Shown one piece after another: positions 1 to 8,130 of a stretch of DNA of 64,000 bases. Source of the stretch: an uncultured Anaerolineae bacterium. Lineage in GTDB: Bacteria; Chloroflexota; Anaerolineae; Aggregatilineales; Phototrophicaceae. Below the pieces are notes generated by a model. That model was not told the DNA's origin. It made no database searches and worked only from the letters and a program-made list of their open reading frames with translations. The translations under genes were made by a program, and so were the position numbers. The stretch lies in the NCBI GenBank assembly GCA_934216615.1, contig CAKQCB010000007.1, positions 103,709 to 167,708 of the forward strand, written 5' to 3'. Numbering within the stretch: the first letter of the stretch is position 1; each line of letters starts with the position of its first letter.

Positions 1-2
1 GT

Positions 3-50
3 GCCAAGCCTGATAACACCAATGTTGGCAACATCACCAACAAGACATAG
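3..50 (+). CDS. possible 3' end of an upstream gene
   Basis: The third frame is open from the window edge for 15 codons and ends at a TAG at 48-50; the peptide is rich in Asn and Thr (ending NITNKT). It is too short to identify. Frame 1 is also open, to a TAG at 91-93, so the choice of frame is a guess. Nothing else is visible between 51 and 169 except AT-rich sequence. Confidence 0.2.
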   Translation, partial: AKPDNTNVGNITNKT

Positions 51-169
51 TTCATATCTAATGCAAAACCTAAAGGCATTCTACAAATCCTAGGCTAAAA
101 TTACTGGGTCAAAATTACCTTAATTTACCCCAAAAGGCATCAAAAATACGTTAGAAAGTCTATAAAATG

Positions 170-187
170 CCCTCATATTTTGAGGGG
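170..187 (-). terminator. hairpin after panC
   Basis: CCCTCA (170-175) pairs with TGAGGG (181-186) around a 5-base loop. It lies directly beyond the panC stop codon at 189-191, and on the minus strand the hairpin is followed by a T-rich stretch. It would end the long minus-strand run. The stem is short, so the call is moderate. Confidence 0.5.
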
Positions 188-188
188 T

Positions 189-1079
189 TTAAAACGATGG
201 ACTTCCTAAAAACTGCGTCAAGTTTTCGCGGTTATTCAGGTGAAACGGCAGTAAGCTGTTATCGAGCAGATACGTTTTACCTAACTTGACAGTCATGGAG
301 AGCAACATCGGCTGGTCAGTCGGTTCAAGGATACCGCGCAGGGTTTTGGGATCATTGATGGCGACGTAATCCAATTGTGCCAATGGTTCGGTATGAATCA
401 CTTCGGCGGCCGAAGCCCGCAAAATATTCGGGTCGCGTTCGCCCGCTTCATAGACGCTGGCCGCCGCTTTGATCGCCTGCCAGATGATCGGCGCGGCGAG
501 CCGTTCTTCTGGGGTGAGATACTGGTTTCGCGAACTCATGGCTAAGCCGTCTGCTTCGCGGAACGTAGGCAGGGGGATCACCTCTAACGGAAAGGCGAGG
601 TCACGCACCATTTGACGCAGAACCACGACTTGCTGTGCATCTTTTTGCCCGAAATAACTCCGCGTAGGTTGGGTCAGGTGGAATAATTTCGCCACCACCG
701 TCGCCACCCCACGAAAATGTCCGGGTCGGCGTTCCCCTTCCAAACCGAGCGAAACTTCTTCAACATGGATATAAGTTGAAAAATCTTCGGGGTATATTTC
801 TTCCGGTTTGGGCAAAAAGACCGCATCCACGCCCGCGTCTCGAAACAATTGGAGATCAGGCTCAATTCGTCGTGGATAGGCCGCAAAATCTTCATTGGCG
901 CTGAACTGTAACGGGTTTACAAAAATCGTCGTGATGACAGTCTGGTTTTCAGCACGCGCAGTTTTGACGAGTTCAAGATGGCCCGCATGGAGTGCCCCCA
1001 TCGTCAAAACAACGCCGACACTGCCGCTCACCCCACGACGATATTGCTTGAAGTCAGCAATCGTATTAAGAACTTGCAA
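189..1079 (-). CDS. panC: pantothenate synthetase
   Basis: Cytoplasmic ATP-dependent ligase that joins pantoate and beta-alanine to make pantothenate, the vitamin B5 precursor of coenzyme A. The 296 residues match the family's usual length. The nucleotidyltransferase HxGH motif is HAGH at residues 31-34 after LTMGAL. Other family blocks are FVNPLQF, the GQKDAQQ segment and AMSSRNQYL, which stands in for the KMSKS loop. The start overlaps the end of panB by 14 bases, so the two are translationally coupled. It is the last gene of the minus-strand run and is followed at once by a hairpin. No frameshift or missing motif is seen. Confidence 0.96.
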   Translation of the reverse strand: MQVLNTIADFKQYRRGVSGSVGVVLTMGALHAGHLELVKTARAENQTVITTIFVNPLQFSANEDFAAYPRRIEPDLQLFRDAGVDAVFLPKPEEIYPEDFSTYIHVEEVSLGLEGERRPGHFRGVATVVAKLFHLTQPTRSYFGQKDAQQVVVLRQMVRDLAFPLEVIPLPTFREADGLAMSSRNQYLTPEERLAAPIIWQAIKAAASVYEAGERDPNILRASAAEVIHTEPLAQLDYVAINDPKTLRGILEPTDQPMLLSMTVKLGKTYLLDNSLLPFHLNNRENLTQFLGSPSF

Positions 1080-1923
1080 TATCCTCGACTCCCTGAGTAC
1101 GCAGTTGATTCAGCACAGCTTCTTTCATCTTAAAGCTATTTTCATCTTTTGGAAAAGCGCGCGAACGCACATCTTCAACATACTGCGTTAACGCGGTACG
1201 TCCTAAGTCCCCTAGCTGTGCATATTGTCGGGTATGACGCGGGATGAACGCATCAAATAGCCCTAGCAAGTCATGGAAAATTTGCACTTGCCCATCACAG
1301 TCCACGCCTGCACCGATGCCAATCGTAGGAATATGCAGTTGATCTGAAATCATTTTTGCCAGCGGTGCGGGGATGGATTCCAGAACCACCGCAAATGCGC
1401 CTGCATCTTCTACCGCTTGGGCGTCGCGCAGTAATTGTTTAGCGGAATCGACCTCACGGCCTTGAACGCGCATCCCGCCCACCTTATGGACGCTTTGCGG
1501 TTGTAAGCCCACATGCCCCATCACAGGGATGCCGACATCCACCAAGCGTTTAATCGTCGGCGCGGCGGTTTCCCCACCTTCCAACTTGACCGCTCCAACC
1601 CGCCCTTCTTGCATCAAACGCGCCGCATTTTGGGTCGCCTGTTCTGGTGAAACGGTATATGTCATAAACGGCAGGTCGCCGATCACTAACGGATGTTTCG
1701 TCACACGGACGACAATCGACGCGTGATAGATAATATGATCAAGCGTTACAGGGATAGGATCATCATGCCCTTGGATGACATTCCCAAGCGAATCGCCCAC
1801 AAGAAGCGCGTCAGCGCCAGCCGCTTCTGCTAAACGCGCGCTGGTTAAATCATACGCAGTAATCATCGCAATTGGACGTTTTTCGTCCGTCATCGTTTGA
1901 AAATCATGCACTGTGACTCGCAT
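1066..1923 (-). CDS. panB: 3-methyl-2-oxobutanoate hydroxymethyltransferase
   Basis: Transfers a hydroxymethyl group from 5,10-methylene-tetrahydrofolate to 2-oxoisovalerate, giving ketopantoate, the first committed step of pantothenate synthesis. Family landmarks are MITAYD, LVGDSLGNV (Mg2+ site), GAVKLEGG, GHVGLQPQ and IGIGAG. A TTG at 1941 could add six residues, but the ATG at 1923 is preceded by a good purine-rich ribosome site (GAGGGAAGG), so 285 residues are preferred. Its start overlaps the preceding DUF2520 gene by 20 bases and its end overlaps panC by 14. FolD, encoded at the other end of the run, interconverts the one-carbon folate pool it draws on. Confidence 0.95.
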   Translation of the reverse strand: MRVTVHDFQTMTDEKRPIAMITAYDLTSARLAEAAGADALLVGDSLGNVIQGHDDPIPVTLDHIIYHASIVVRVTKHPLVIGDLPFMTYTVSPEQATQNAARLMQEGRVGAVKLEGGETAAPTIKRLVDVGIPVMGHVGLQPQSVHKVGGMRVQGREVDSAKQLLRDAQAVEDAGAFAVVLESIPAPLAKMISDQLHIPTIGIGAGVDCDGQVQIFHDLLGLFDAFIPRHTRQYAQLGDLGRTALTQYVEDVRSRAFPKDENSFKMKEAVLNQLRTQGVEDIASS

Positions 1924-2770
1924 CTTCACCTTCCCTCTCAATTAGGGTACGCACAGGTTCAACAGGAATCCCTCGTGCGGAAAGCACAGGTAACGCCAAC
2001 TGCACCAATTCGAGATACGCGCTGGCGATACCTGCATCAAATTGAGATAGCGCATCTATATGGGCTTGGACAGTCCCTAAATCTTGACGAACGAGAGGCC
2101 CTGTTAAGGCTTCCGGCACCCCGACCTGTTCCAGATTTTGTAACGTCCCTGCCAATAGCCCGTTAAGTACCGCATCTGAAGCCTGTTGATCTGCCCCAAC
2201 TGTTTTTAAGATACGTTCAGCGGTGGCGTAGAGGACGACAGAATAATTGCTGACTAACGCAAGCGCAGCATGATAGAGCGGCTTTTTCCCCAAGTTGATG
2301 TGCAAAACCCGCCCGTTTAGAGAATCCACTAATACATTTAGACGTTGTTGCAAAACAACGTCTTCCGCTTCAACAGCGAAAGAAACCCCTGCAAGCGAAA
2401 CAATCTCATCCGTAGGCGTTGTAAACGGGAACGCGGGATGAAAACTGCCGACCTGCTCAGGTTTAAAATAGGGAACGAATAAATCTGCGCCATTTGCGCC
2501 CGATGTATGTACAATTTGAACACTCGAACGCCCTTGAAGTTCCGCCGCGACTGTTTGTATCTGCCCATCCGGCACACACAAAACGATCAAGTCGCCCTCC
2601 AGCTCGTCAAGTCGTTCAACCGCGCGCGCATCCACTTTTGAGGCGAGAGACTGCGCATCCGCAAGCGTGCGACTGTACACCGTGCGAATGTTCACCCCTG
2701 CTTGATGCCAAGCGCGCGCCAACGCAAAACCTACTTTCCCCGCGCCCACAATCGCCACCGAAAAATCCAT
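1904..2770 (-). CDS. Rossmann-fold dehydrogenase, DUF2520 type; candidate ketopantoate reductase
   Basis: A 288-residue protein with an N-terminal NAD(P)-binding fold (AIVGAGKVG, residues 6-14) and an all-helical C-terminal half with the conserved HTSG and GSFHP...F blocks of the DUF2520 family, which is related to ketopantoate and F420-dependent NADP reductases. It overlaps panB by 20 bases and precedes panB-panC, while no panE is visible. Established: ketopantoate must be reduced to pantoate between the PanB and PanC steps, and non-PanE reductases (PanG) are known. Inference: this gene supplies that step here. The family is also found beside panBC elsewhere, but I cannot prove the substrate. 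Confidence 0.75.
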   Translation of the reverse strand: MDFSVAIVGAGKVGFALARAWHQAGVNIRTVYSRTLADAQSLASKVDARAVERLDELEGDLIVLCVPDGQIQTVAAELQGRSSVQIVHTSGANGADLFVPYFKPEQVGSFHPAFPFTTPTDEIVSLAGVSFAVEAEDVVLQQRLNVLVDSLNGRVLHINLGKKPLYHAALALVSNYSVVLYATAERILKTVGADQQASDAVLNGLLAGTLQNLEQVGVPEALTGPLVRQDLGTVQAHIDALSQFDAGIASAYLELVQLALPVLSARGIPVEPVRTLIEREGEDASHSA

Positions 2771-2772
2771 GA

Positions 2773-3588
2773 TTAGGTTCCAGGGGCAATACTTAAGGGC
2801 GTTGGGGTTGGAATCGGCTCACTGATATAAATCGTCACCGTACAGGACGCGCGAATTGTATTGGTATTATCAAACACGCTCAAGCGGAACCGATATTCCC
2901 CTGCCGCATAATAGGCAGGGACAAATTGACCTAACACGCCATTTTCCTCTACAGATTGCATGTATTCTGTGAGTGCCGCGTAATTTCCGCCCGTCGCAGG
3001 GCCATTGAGTTCAAACTTAAAGAAAGCGAAATTCTCTGTAAATGCCGTCCCCATCACGGTGATGGGTTCGAATACACGCATGCCGTTAGCAGGAATTTGT
3101 AACGTCGCGTTGGGCGTATCACAGCCGAGCGGTTGTGGCGCGTTCGGCACGATTGTACCGACAGGCGTTGGAGTTAATGTTGGTGTTGTGAAGACTTGTA
3201 CCCCCACATTACTGCTGCTGCCAATCTCAACCCCGCTGATGTCTACCTCAAACCCACCTAATAACGGTTCGGGCGTAGGTGTTACAAATTCACCATCATC
3301 TTCAGTATTCAAAAATGCGATGGTCGTGGTTGTCACGGTGCGTAAATACGGCGCGACAATCAACTGCAACCCCACGACGATCATGGCAAGCTCAAAGAGC
3401 AGAACGAGGGTTGTCAGCGTGTTGGCGCGTTGGTTTCTGAAAAGCTCACGTTCAAGCTCAAAATGTGTTGCGCGCATTTCACTTCCCACCCGAGAATAAG
3501 AACGGAGAGAGAGAAACATCGCAACAGCAATGAGGATGTATAACCCCAGCGCAATTTGCTCGATAAAAGAGACTAACGCGACAATCAT
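2773..3588 (-). CDS. membrane-anchored protein with Thr/Pro linkers, unknown function
   Basis: Not recognised. The 271 residues start with two hydrophobic helices (about 3-27 and 58-82) separated by a charged segment rich in Arg and Glu. An extracytoplasmic part follows, with TPTPEP and TPTLTPTP linkers and a roughly 100-residue beta-rich module with two cysteines (LGCDTP and ASCTV), which may form a disulfide. The module ends in SEPIPTPTP. The layout (TM anchor, Thr/Pro linker, Ig-like module) is common in Chloroflexota surface proteins. It overlaps the PNP gene by 4 bases (ATGA) and ends 3 bases before the DUF2520 gene, so it is co-transcribed with metabolic genes without an obvious link. 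Confidence 0.8.
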   Translation of the reverse strand: MIVALVSFIEQIALGLYILIAVAMFLSLRSYSRVGSEMRATHFELERELFRNQRANTLTTLVLLFELAMIVVGLQLIVAPYLRTVTTTTIAFLNTEDDGEFVTPTPEPLLGGFEVDISGVEIGSSSNVGVQVFTTPTLTPTPVGTIVPNAPQPLGCDTPNATLQIPANGMRVFEPITVMGTAFTENFAFFKFELNGPATGGNYAALTEYMQSVEENGVLGQFVPAYYAAGEYRFRLSVFDNTNTIRASCTVTIYISEPIPTPTPLSIAPGT

Positions 3589-4427
3589 TTCAGGATTTCG
3601 GCGACCCCTCTAATCAATGTGGTCATACGCGGCACAATCACCAGTGCGGCATCCAAAACTTCTTCATGGGTTGTCTGCAAGTCGGTGTCAATCGCGTCAA
3701 CGGCTTCGTTGGTGATGCCCGACAAAGCCAATACCTTCATATTCATGTGACGCGCAACAATCGTCTCATGTACGGTGGACATGCCGACGGCGTCCGCCCC
3801 TAAAACGCGCACCATGCGCACTTCGGCAGGGGTTTCAAACATCGGGCCAGAGACAGCGCAATACACGCCTTGATGAGCAGGAATCGCATGTTCAGCGGCA
3901 ATCTGTAAAACCTGCTGGCGTAAGCGTTGATCATAGGCTTGGGTCATGCTGGGAAAACGTGCGCCCAACGTCTCATCGTTAGGGCCGATGAGCGGGTTAT
4001 TCCCCGCCAGCCCAATGAAATTGATGTGATCGTTAATCACCATGATGTCGCCCGTTTTATAGGCTGGGTTTACCCCGCCAGCCGCGTTGGTTAAGACAAC
4101 GGTATGCACGCCTAACTCATGCATCATACGAATGGGGAAAGTAATTTGTTGCATGGAGTAGCCTTCATAAAAATGCGACCGTCCACGCAAAACCACCGCA
4201 TTCACCCCAAATAGCTGACCAATGACAAGCTCGCCACGATGTCCATGTACGGTTGATTGGGGGAAGTGCGGAATATCTTGATAGGAGACCGTGACAGGAT
4301 CTTCCACAAGGTCAGCCAGCGCCCCTACTCCAGACCCTAACACAAAGCCTACATGAATGGGTCGGTCAGTTTTGGTGCGGATGAATGCGGCTGCTTCTTT
4401 ATATTCTGTACGGGTAAAAGTAACCAT
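3585..4427 (-). CDS. punA: purine-nucleoside phosphorylase
   Basis: Phosphorolyses inosine, guanosine and their deoxy forms to free base and ribose-1-phosphate, feeding the base-catabolising enzymes of this island. The 280-residue protein has the trimeric PNP landmarks: LGSGVG phosphate loop, HGHRGEL, RGRSHFYEGY, TNAAGG, GPMFETPAE with the base-binding Glu, GMSTVHE and GITNEAVD with the purine-selective Asn. An upstream in-frame ATG at 4508 would add 27 residues, but these lack similarity to the family, so the ATG at 4427 is chosen. The next gene starts within its stop codon (ATGA overlap). A 99-base gap separates it from yqeC-mocA upstream. Confidence 0.93.
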   Translation of the reverse strand: MVTFTRTEYKEAAAFIRTKTDRPIHVGFVLGSGVGALADLVEDPVTVSYQDIPHFPQSTVHGHRGELVIGQLFGVNAVVLRGRSHFYEGYSMQQITFPIRMMHELGVHTVVLTNAAGGVNPAYKTGDIMVINDHINFIGLAGNNPLIGPNDETLGARFPSMTQAYDQRLRQQVLQIAAEHAIPAHQGVYCAVSGPMFETPAEVRMVRVLGADAVGMSTVHETIVARHMNMKVLALSGITNEAVDAIDTDLQTTHEEVLDAALVIVPRMTTLIRGVAEILK

Positions 4428-4526
4428 GACTCTAGAATCCAAACAATACGTTTTAACGAATAAATGTGCTTCATTATAAACCACGAACTCACACACAGTG
4501 AGGCTCATGGATACAATCCCAATAAA

Positions 4527-5888
4527 TCAATTGTTCTTCAAAAAGAAGGCGCGCTCAATCTCTGAGCGATAATCCTCGGGCGTATCAATGTCGCGCAAAA
4601 TGGCGTCGTCCCACACATTCAGGTACACAATCTCGGCGCTGTATTTTTGAATGACACTTCTCGGCGTTCCGCCTTGAGGAATGTTCAGAAATTCATCCCA
4701 AATATCCCGTCGAATCAAAATTGGATGTCCGCGACGCATCTCAAAACTGGGGATGATCAATCGCGGCCTTTGCTGTGCGAATAACGCCAACATACGCCTC
4801 ACCAAACTGGTGCGCAGAGAGGGTTGATCGCCCAAGACAAGGAGCATGGCATCACACGCGGGAAGTTGTTGCAATTCGCGTATACCGGCTTGTAATGAGG
4901 AGAGCATCTCTCCTTGAGCATAGTCGGGGTTATGCGTTACGCGCGCGCCTCCTTCTTGCGCCGCTTCAGACACTTCTTTCCGCCATTCGCCCGTGACCAC
5001 CACCACAGGGCTTACACAACCACTTTGCAAACGACGAATGATGTGCTGAAGGATGGGGCGCTCATCCACCCACGGCAACAACACTTTGGCATCCCCCATG
5101 CGCGTCGCTTTGCCCGCCGCCACGATCACCGCCCCCACCCGTGATTGTACTTCCAGAATCGCATTCGGTATTTTTTCGGAATCAAAATGAGCCAAGATCA
5201 CCGAGTTGATGCGCGGGGCATTCAGAATTTGTTTGGCGAGCACCCTTGCGCGCGCCAACCGACTGCCCCAAACAGGCACATCATGGAGGATAGGAATCAC
5301 ACGCGCTGTCGCGGGGACAGCTTTTAACCCCATCTGTGGAGAGGCGATCACGCGCGCCATCGCCCGTGTTTTTAAACGAGTATTGAGCGGGGTGCGCGTC
5401 AAGGAGGCAATACGCTCGGCATTATAAATTTGATCGTCGGACAGTGGTTTTTTGAGCGCATTCAAAGAAGCAACGGGGATGACGAGCGTTGTAGCCAGCG
5501 GGATGACAGGTTCGTAATCACGCGGGGCTTTTAAAGGAAGTCCCCGCGCTGTGTCGGCGACAATCACGAGGACATCCCAACGCTGTTGAGCAATCACTTG
5601 ATCAACGTGTGCGGAGGTTAAACCCGTCACACGGTCTGTTTCTATGGATTGGTAATAGAGCGTATTCCTGGCGGGTATTTGATCCGCTGTTGGCAAAGGA
5701 CTGGATGATGAAAACAATGCCAATTCCGTCAATGACAGCGGAACAGTGGTCAAAATGACCAACCGCCATTGTTTTTGCGCACATTCACGCTCAATCGCTT
5801 GGATCACGGCGTGCTTTTCGCCCGCACCGACTAAAGCGACTACATCGCCCGCTTGTAGTTGAAGAACGTCTACCCAAGAATACGTCAT
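4527..5888 (-). CDS. fused YqeC-like / MocA-like molybdenum hydroxylase cofactor protein
   Basis: Two accessory factors in one 453-residue chain. Residues 1 to about 245 are YqeC-like: they hold the family block RGLPLKAP..YEPVIP and a P-loop remnant, GAGEKHAV, where the family has GAGGKT. Residues about 250-453 are a MobA/MocA-type nucleotidyltransferase: VIVAAGKATRMGDAK for nucleotide binding, the LLPW segment, LVLGDQPSL with the metal-binding Asp, and RGHPILIRRD. MocA transfers CMP to molybdopterin for xanthine dehydrogenase-type enzymes. YqeC is genomically tied to selenium-dependent molybdenum hydroxylases. In E. coli the two are adjacent single genes (yqeC, ygfJ). It follows the hydroxylase gene by 13 bases, supporting a role in its maturation. 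Confidence 0.85.
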   Translation of the reverse strand: MTYSWVDVLQLQAGDVVALVGAGEKHAVIQAIERECAQKQWRLVILTTVPLSLTELALFSSSSPLPTADQIPARNTLYYQSIETDRVTGLTSAHVDQVIAQQRWDVLVIVADTARGLPLKAPRDYEPVIPLATTLVIPVASLNALKKPLSDDQIYNAERIASLTRTPLNTRLKTRAMARVIASPQMGLKAVPATARVIPILHDVPVWGSRLARARVLAKQILNAPRINSVILAHFDSEKIPNAILEVQSRVGAVIVAAGKATRMGDAKVLLPWVDERPILQHIIRRLQSGCVSPVVVVTGEWRKEVSEAAQEGGARVTHNPDYAQGEMLSSLQAGIRELQQLPACDAMLLVLGDQPSLRTSLVRRMLALFAQQRPRLIIPSFEMRRGHPILIRRDIWDEFLNIPQGGTPRSVIQKYSAEIVYLNVWDDAILRDIDTPEDYRSEIERAFFLKNN

Positions 5889-5901
5889 GATCTTATCAGG
5901 T

Positions 5902-8127
5902 CTAAAGGACGCCGACGCCTTGTGCCCGTAACGCCATCACGACTTTTTCGGGGGTCATCGGCACGCTGTCCAACCAAACGCCCGTCGCATCAAACACGGC
6001 GGCGGCGATGGCAGGCGCAACGGTGATTAACGGCATTTCCGCCATACCCCGCGCCCCAAACGGGCCAATAGGATCAGGATATTCTAAAATGACCGACTTC
6101 ACTTCTAAAGGCACATCCAAGACCGTCGGAATCAGATAAGAAGACAAGAACGGATTACGAATTTTGCCTTCAACCGAAATCAGGTTCTCCATGATGGCGT
6201 ACCCCACCGCTTGCACAACAGCGCCCTCAATCTGTCCTTGGACTAACTGTGGGTTGATCGCACGTCCCACATCATTGGCGCTGACAATGCGAATGACATG
6301 AATATGACCTGTCTCAATATCGACTTCAACTTCAGCCGCTTGCGCGACATAACCATAGGCGAAGTTGGGTTCAGATTTACCGGTCAATGGATCGTACATC
6401 GTGGTGCGCGGTGGTCGATATTGATAGGTCGCGCGTGCAGGACGTTCTTCAGCACGCCACGCCTCTAATGCTTTTTCAGCCGCCCCTTTGATCGCGTTCC
6501 CCTGCATGAAGGTCAAACGAGATGCCGACGCGCTTCCCGAAGTCGAGGTTTCAGCGGTGTCATGGGTGATCATGCGAATCTTTGAGAAAGGAACGCCGAC
6601 CGCTTCGGCCGCCATTTGAGCAAACGCCGTGTGCGATCCTTGTCCAACTTCCGCCCCGCCAGCGCGAACCCAAACTTCTTCGATTTCCGTCTGTCCGTAT
6701 AACTCGACCGTCGCCCAACATTGTTCGGGAAAGCCGAAGCTGTAGCCAACGTTTTTATAGCCACAAGCGAAGCCTACCCCGCGCTTGAGCGACGGGCTAT
6801 GGGGTTCTATTTTCGGCAGACGGGCAAAATCCCCCTCAGCAGTTTTCTGCCAGTAACTTTCTAATGCCCCCTGTTCAATGACGTTGGGCATCGACACGCC
6901 CTTGGGGAACGGCGTCCCCACAACGGCTGTGCTTCCTTCACGTATGGTGTTTTTCAAGCGTAACACAACCGGATCAATGCTGAGTTCTTCCGCCATACGG
7001 TTGACCATCGTCTCGATGGCGAAGGCAGCTTGAGGTGCCCCAAACCCACGAAACGCCCCCGTAGGAATATTGTTGGTCAACACCGCATAGGTATCAATAT
7101 GACAGTGAGGGATTTCATACGCGCCCGCAATCATCATGTTGGCGTTGCCGAGCACTTTTGTGGATGTGTAGTTGTAGGGGCCAGAATCGCCCACCACCCG
7201 CGCTTCAAGCGCTGTGAATTTTCCTTCACGCGTCGCGCCCAATTTGACGTACATCTTAATGGGGTGGCGTTTGTGATGGTACAAGATCGATTCTTCGCGA
7301 CTCCACAAGATTTTGACCGGACGACGCAGTTTATGCGCGGCCAGTGCCAAAATGATTTGCACCGACATATCTTCACGCCCGCCAAAAGCACCGCCAATCG
7401 CGGGGTAAATCACACGGACTTGATCGTGGGGCAAATCGAGCGCATGGGCGATCAGGTCTTGATCTTCATGGGTCCACTGCCCCGCAACAATCACAGTCAC
7501 ACGCCCGTTTTCATCAATGTAGCCGACGCCTGCTTCAGGTTGAAGATAGGCATGTTCTTGATAACCGGTATCAAAGTGACCTTCGATGATATGGTCAGCT
7601 TGCGCCCATGCCTCATCCATGCCGTCATTGTGAATCCGGTAATGCGCGAGAATATTGCCCGCAACCCGCGCTTGAATCTGCGGGGCGTTTTCGGCCATCG
7701 CCACTTCAGGGTCAAATACAGGGGTGAGGTCTTCATAGGTGATGTGGATTTTTTTCACGGCTTCAGCGGCAATCGCTTCTGTTTCGGCGATCACCAGCGC
7801 GACATTGTCCATATAACAACGGACAACATCAGCGCCGTGCATAGAACTTCCCACACCACATAAGACGGGTTGATCTTTGGTGACCAGCCCGTATTCATTC
7901 ACAGGGACATCGGCCGCTGTAATCACATCGACCACGCCGTGCATCGCCAACGCTTCGGAAGTATCAATCGCAACGATCCGTGCATGGGCGCGGTCGCTAA
8001 ACTTGATCTTCATCCACAACTGATCGGGAAGATCAATATCACCCGGGTAAGGGGTTTCGCCCGTCACCTTGCCTACCGCATCTAGACGTTTGATATTCTT
8101 TCCTACTGCAAATTGTTGATTACTCAC
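5902..8127 (-). CDS. xdhA: xanthine dehydrogenase family molybdopterin-binding subunit
   Basis: The 741-residue catalytic subunit of a molybdenum hydroxylase that oxidises a purine or similar heterocycle with water. The N-terminal a/b hammerhead (about 18-135) is followed by the molybdopterin domain. Key sites seen are GGAFGGRED (about 245-253), AFRGFG (about 358-363, the substrate Arg), GSASASRLT and the catalytic Glu at about residue 697 in GARGMAEMP. Length matches separate large subunits such as E. coli XdhA. Its redox partner is the fused FAD/2Fe-2S protein encoded upstream, and its cofactor proteins flank it. A purine substrate is inferred from the surrounding deaminases; carbon monoxide dehydrogenase signatures (AYRCSFR) are absent. 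Confidence 0.9.
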   Translation of the reverse strand: MSNQQFAVGKNIKRLDAVGKVTGETPYPGDIDLPDQLWMKIKFSDRAHARIVAIDTSEALAMHGVVDVITAADVPVNEYGLVTKDQPVLCGVGSSMHGADVVRCYMDNVALVIAETEAIAAEAVKKIHITYEDLTPVFDPEVAMAENAPQIQARVAGNILAHYRIHNDGMDEAWAQADHIIEGHFDTGYQEHAYLQPEAGVGYIDENGRVTVIVAGQWTHEDQDLIAHALDLPHDQVRVIYPAIGGAFGGREDMSVQIILALAAHKLRRPVKILWSREESILYHHKRHPIKMYVKLGATREGKFTALEARVVGDSGPYNYTSTKVLGNANMMIAGAYEIPHCHIDTYAVLTNNIPTGAFRGFGAPQAAFAIETMVNRMAEELSIDPVVLRLKNTIREGSTAVVGTPFPKGVSMPNVIEQGALESYWQKTAEGDFARLPKIEPHSPSLKRGVGFACGYKNVGYSFGFPEQCWATVELYGQTEIEEVWVRAGGAEVGQGSHTAFAQMAAEAVGVPFSKIRMITHDTAETSTSGSASASRLTFMQGNAIKGAAEKALEAWRAEERPARATYQYRPPRTTMYDPLTGKSEPNFAYGYVAQAAEVEVDIETGHIHVIRIVSANDVGRAINPQLVQGQIEGAVVQAVGYAIMENLISVEGKIRNPFLSSYLIPTVLDVPLEVKSVILEYPDPIGPFGARGMAEMPLITVAPAIAAAVFDATGVWLDSVPMTPEKVVMALRAQGVGVL

Positions 8128-8130
8128 GGT

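Noticed and set aside
7030..7863. A 277-codon plus-strand frame opposite xdhA
   Set aside because: It is antisense to a clear xanthine dehydrogenase subunit, with no family motif and low-quality composition.
5902..8127. Selenocysteine or CO dehydrogenase identity for the molybdenum subunit
   Set aside because: No in-frame UGA is seen in the open frame and the CO dehydrogenase loop AYRCSFR is absent.
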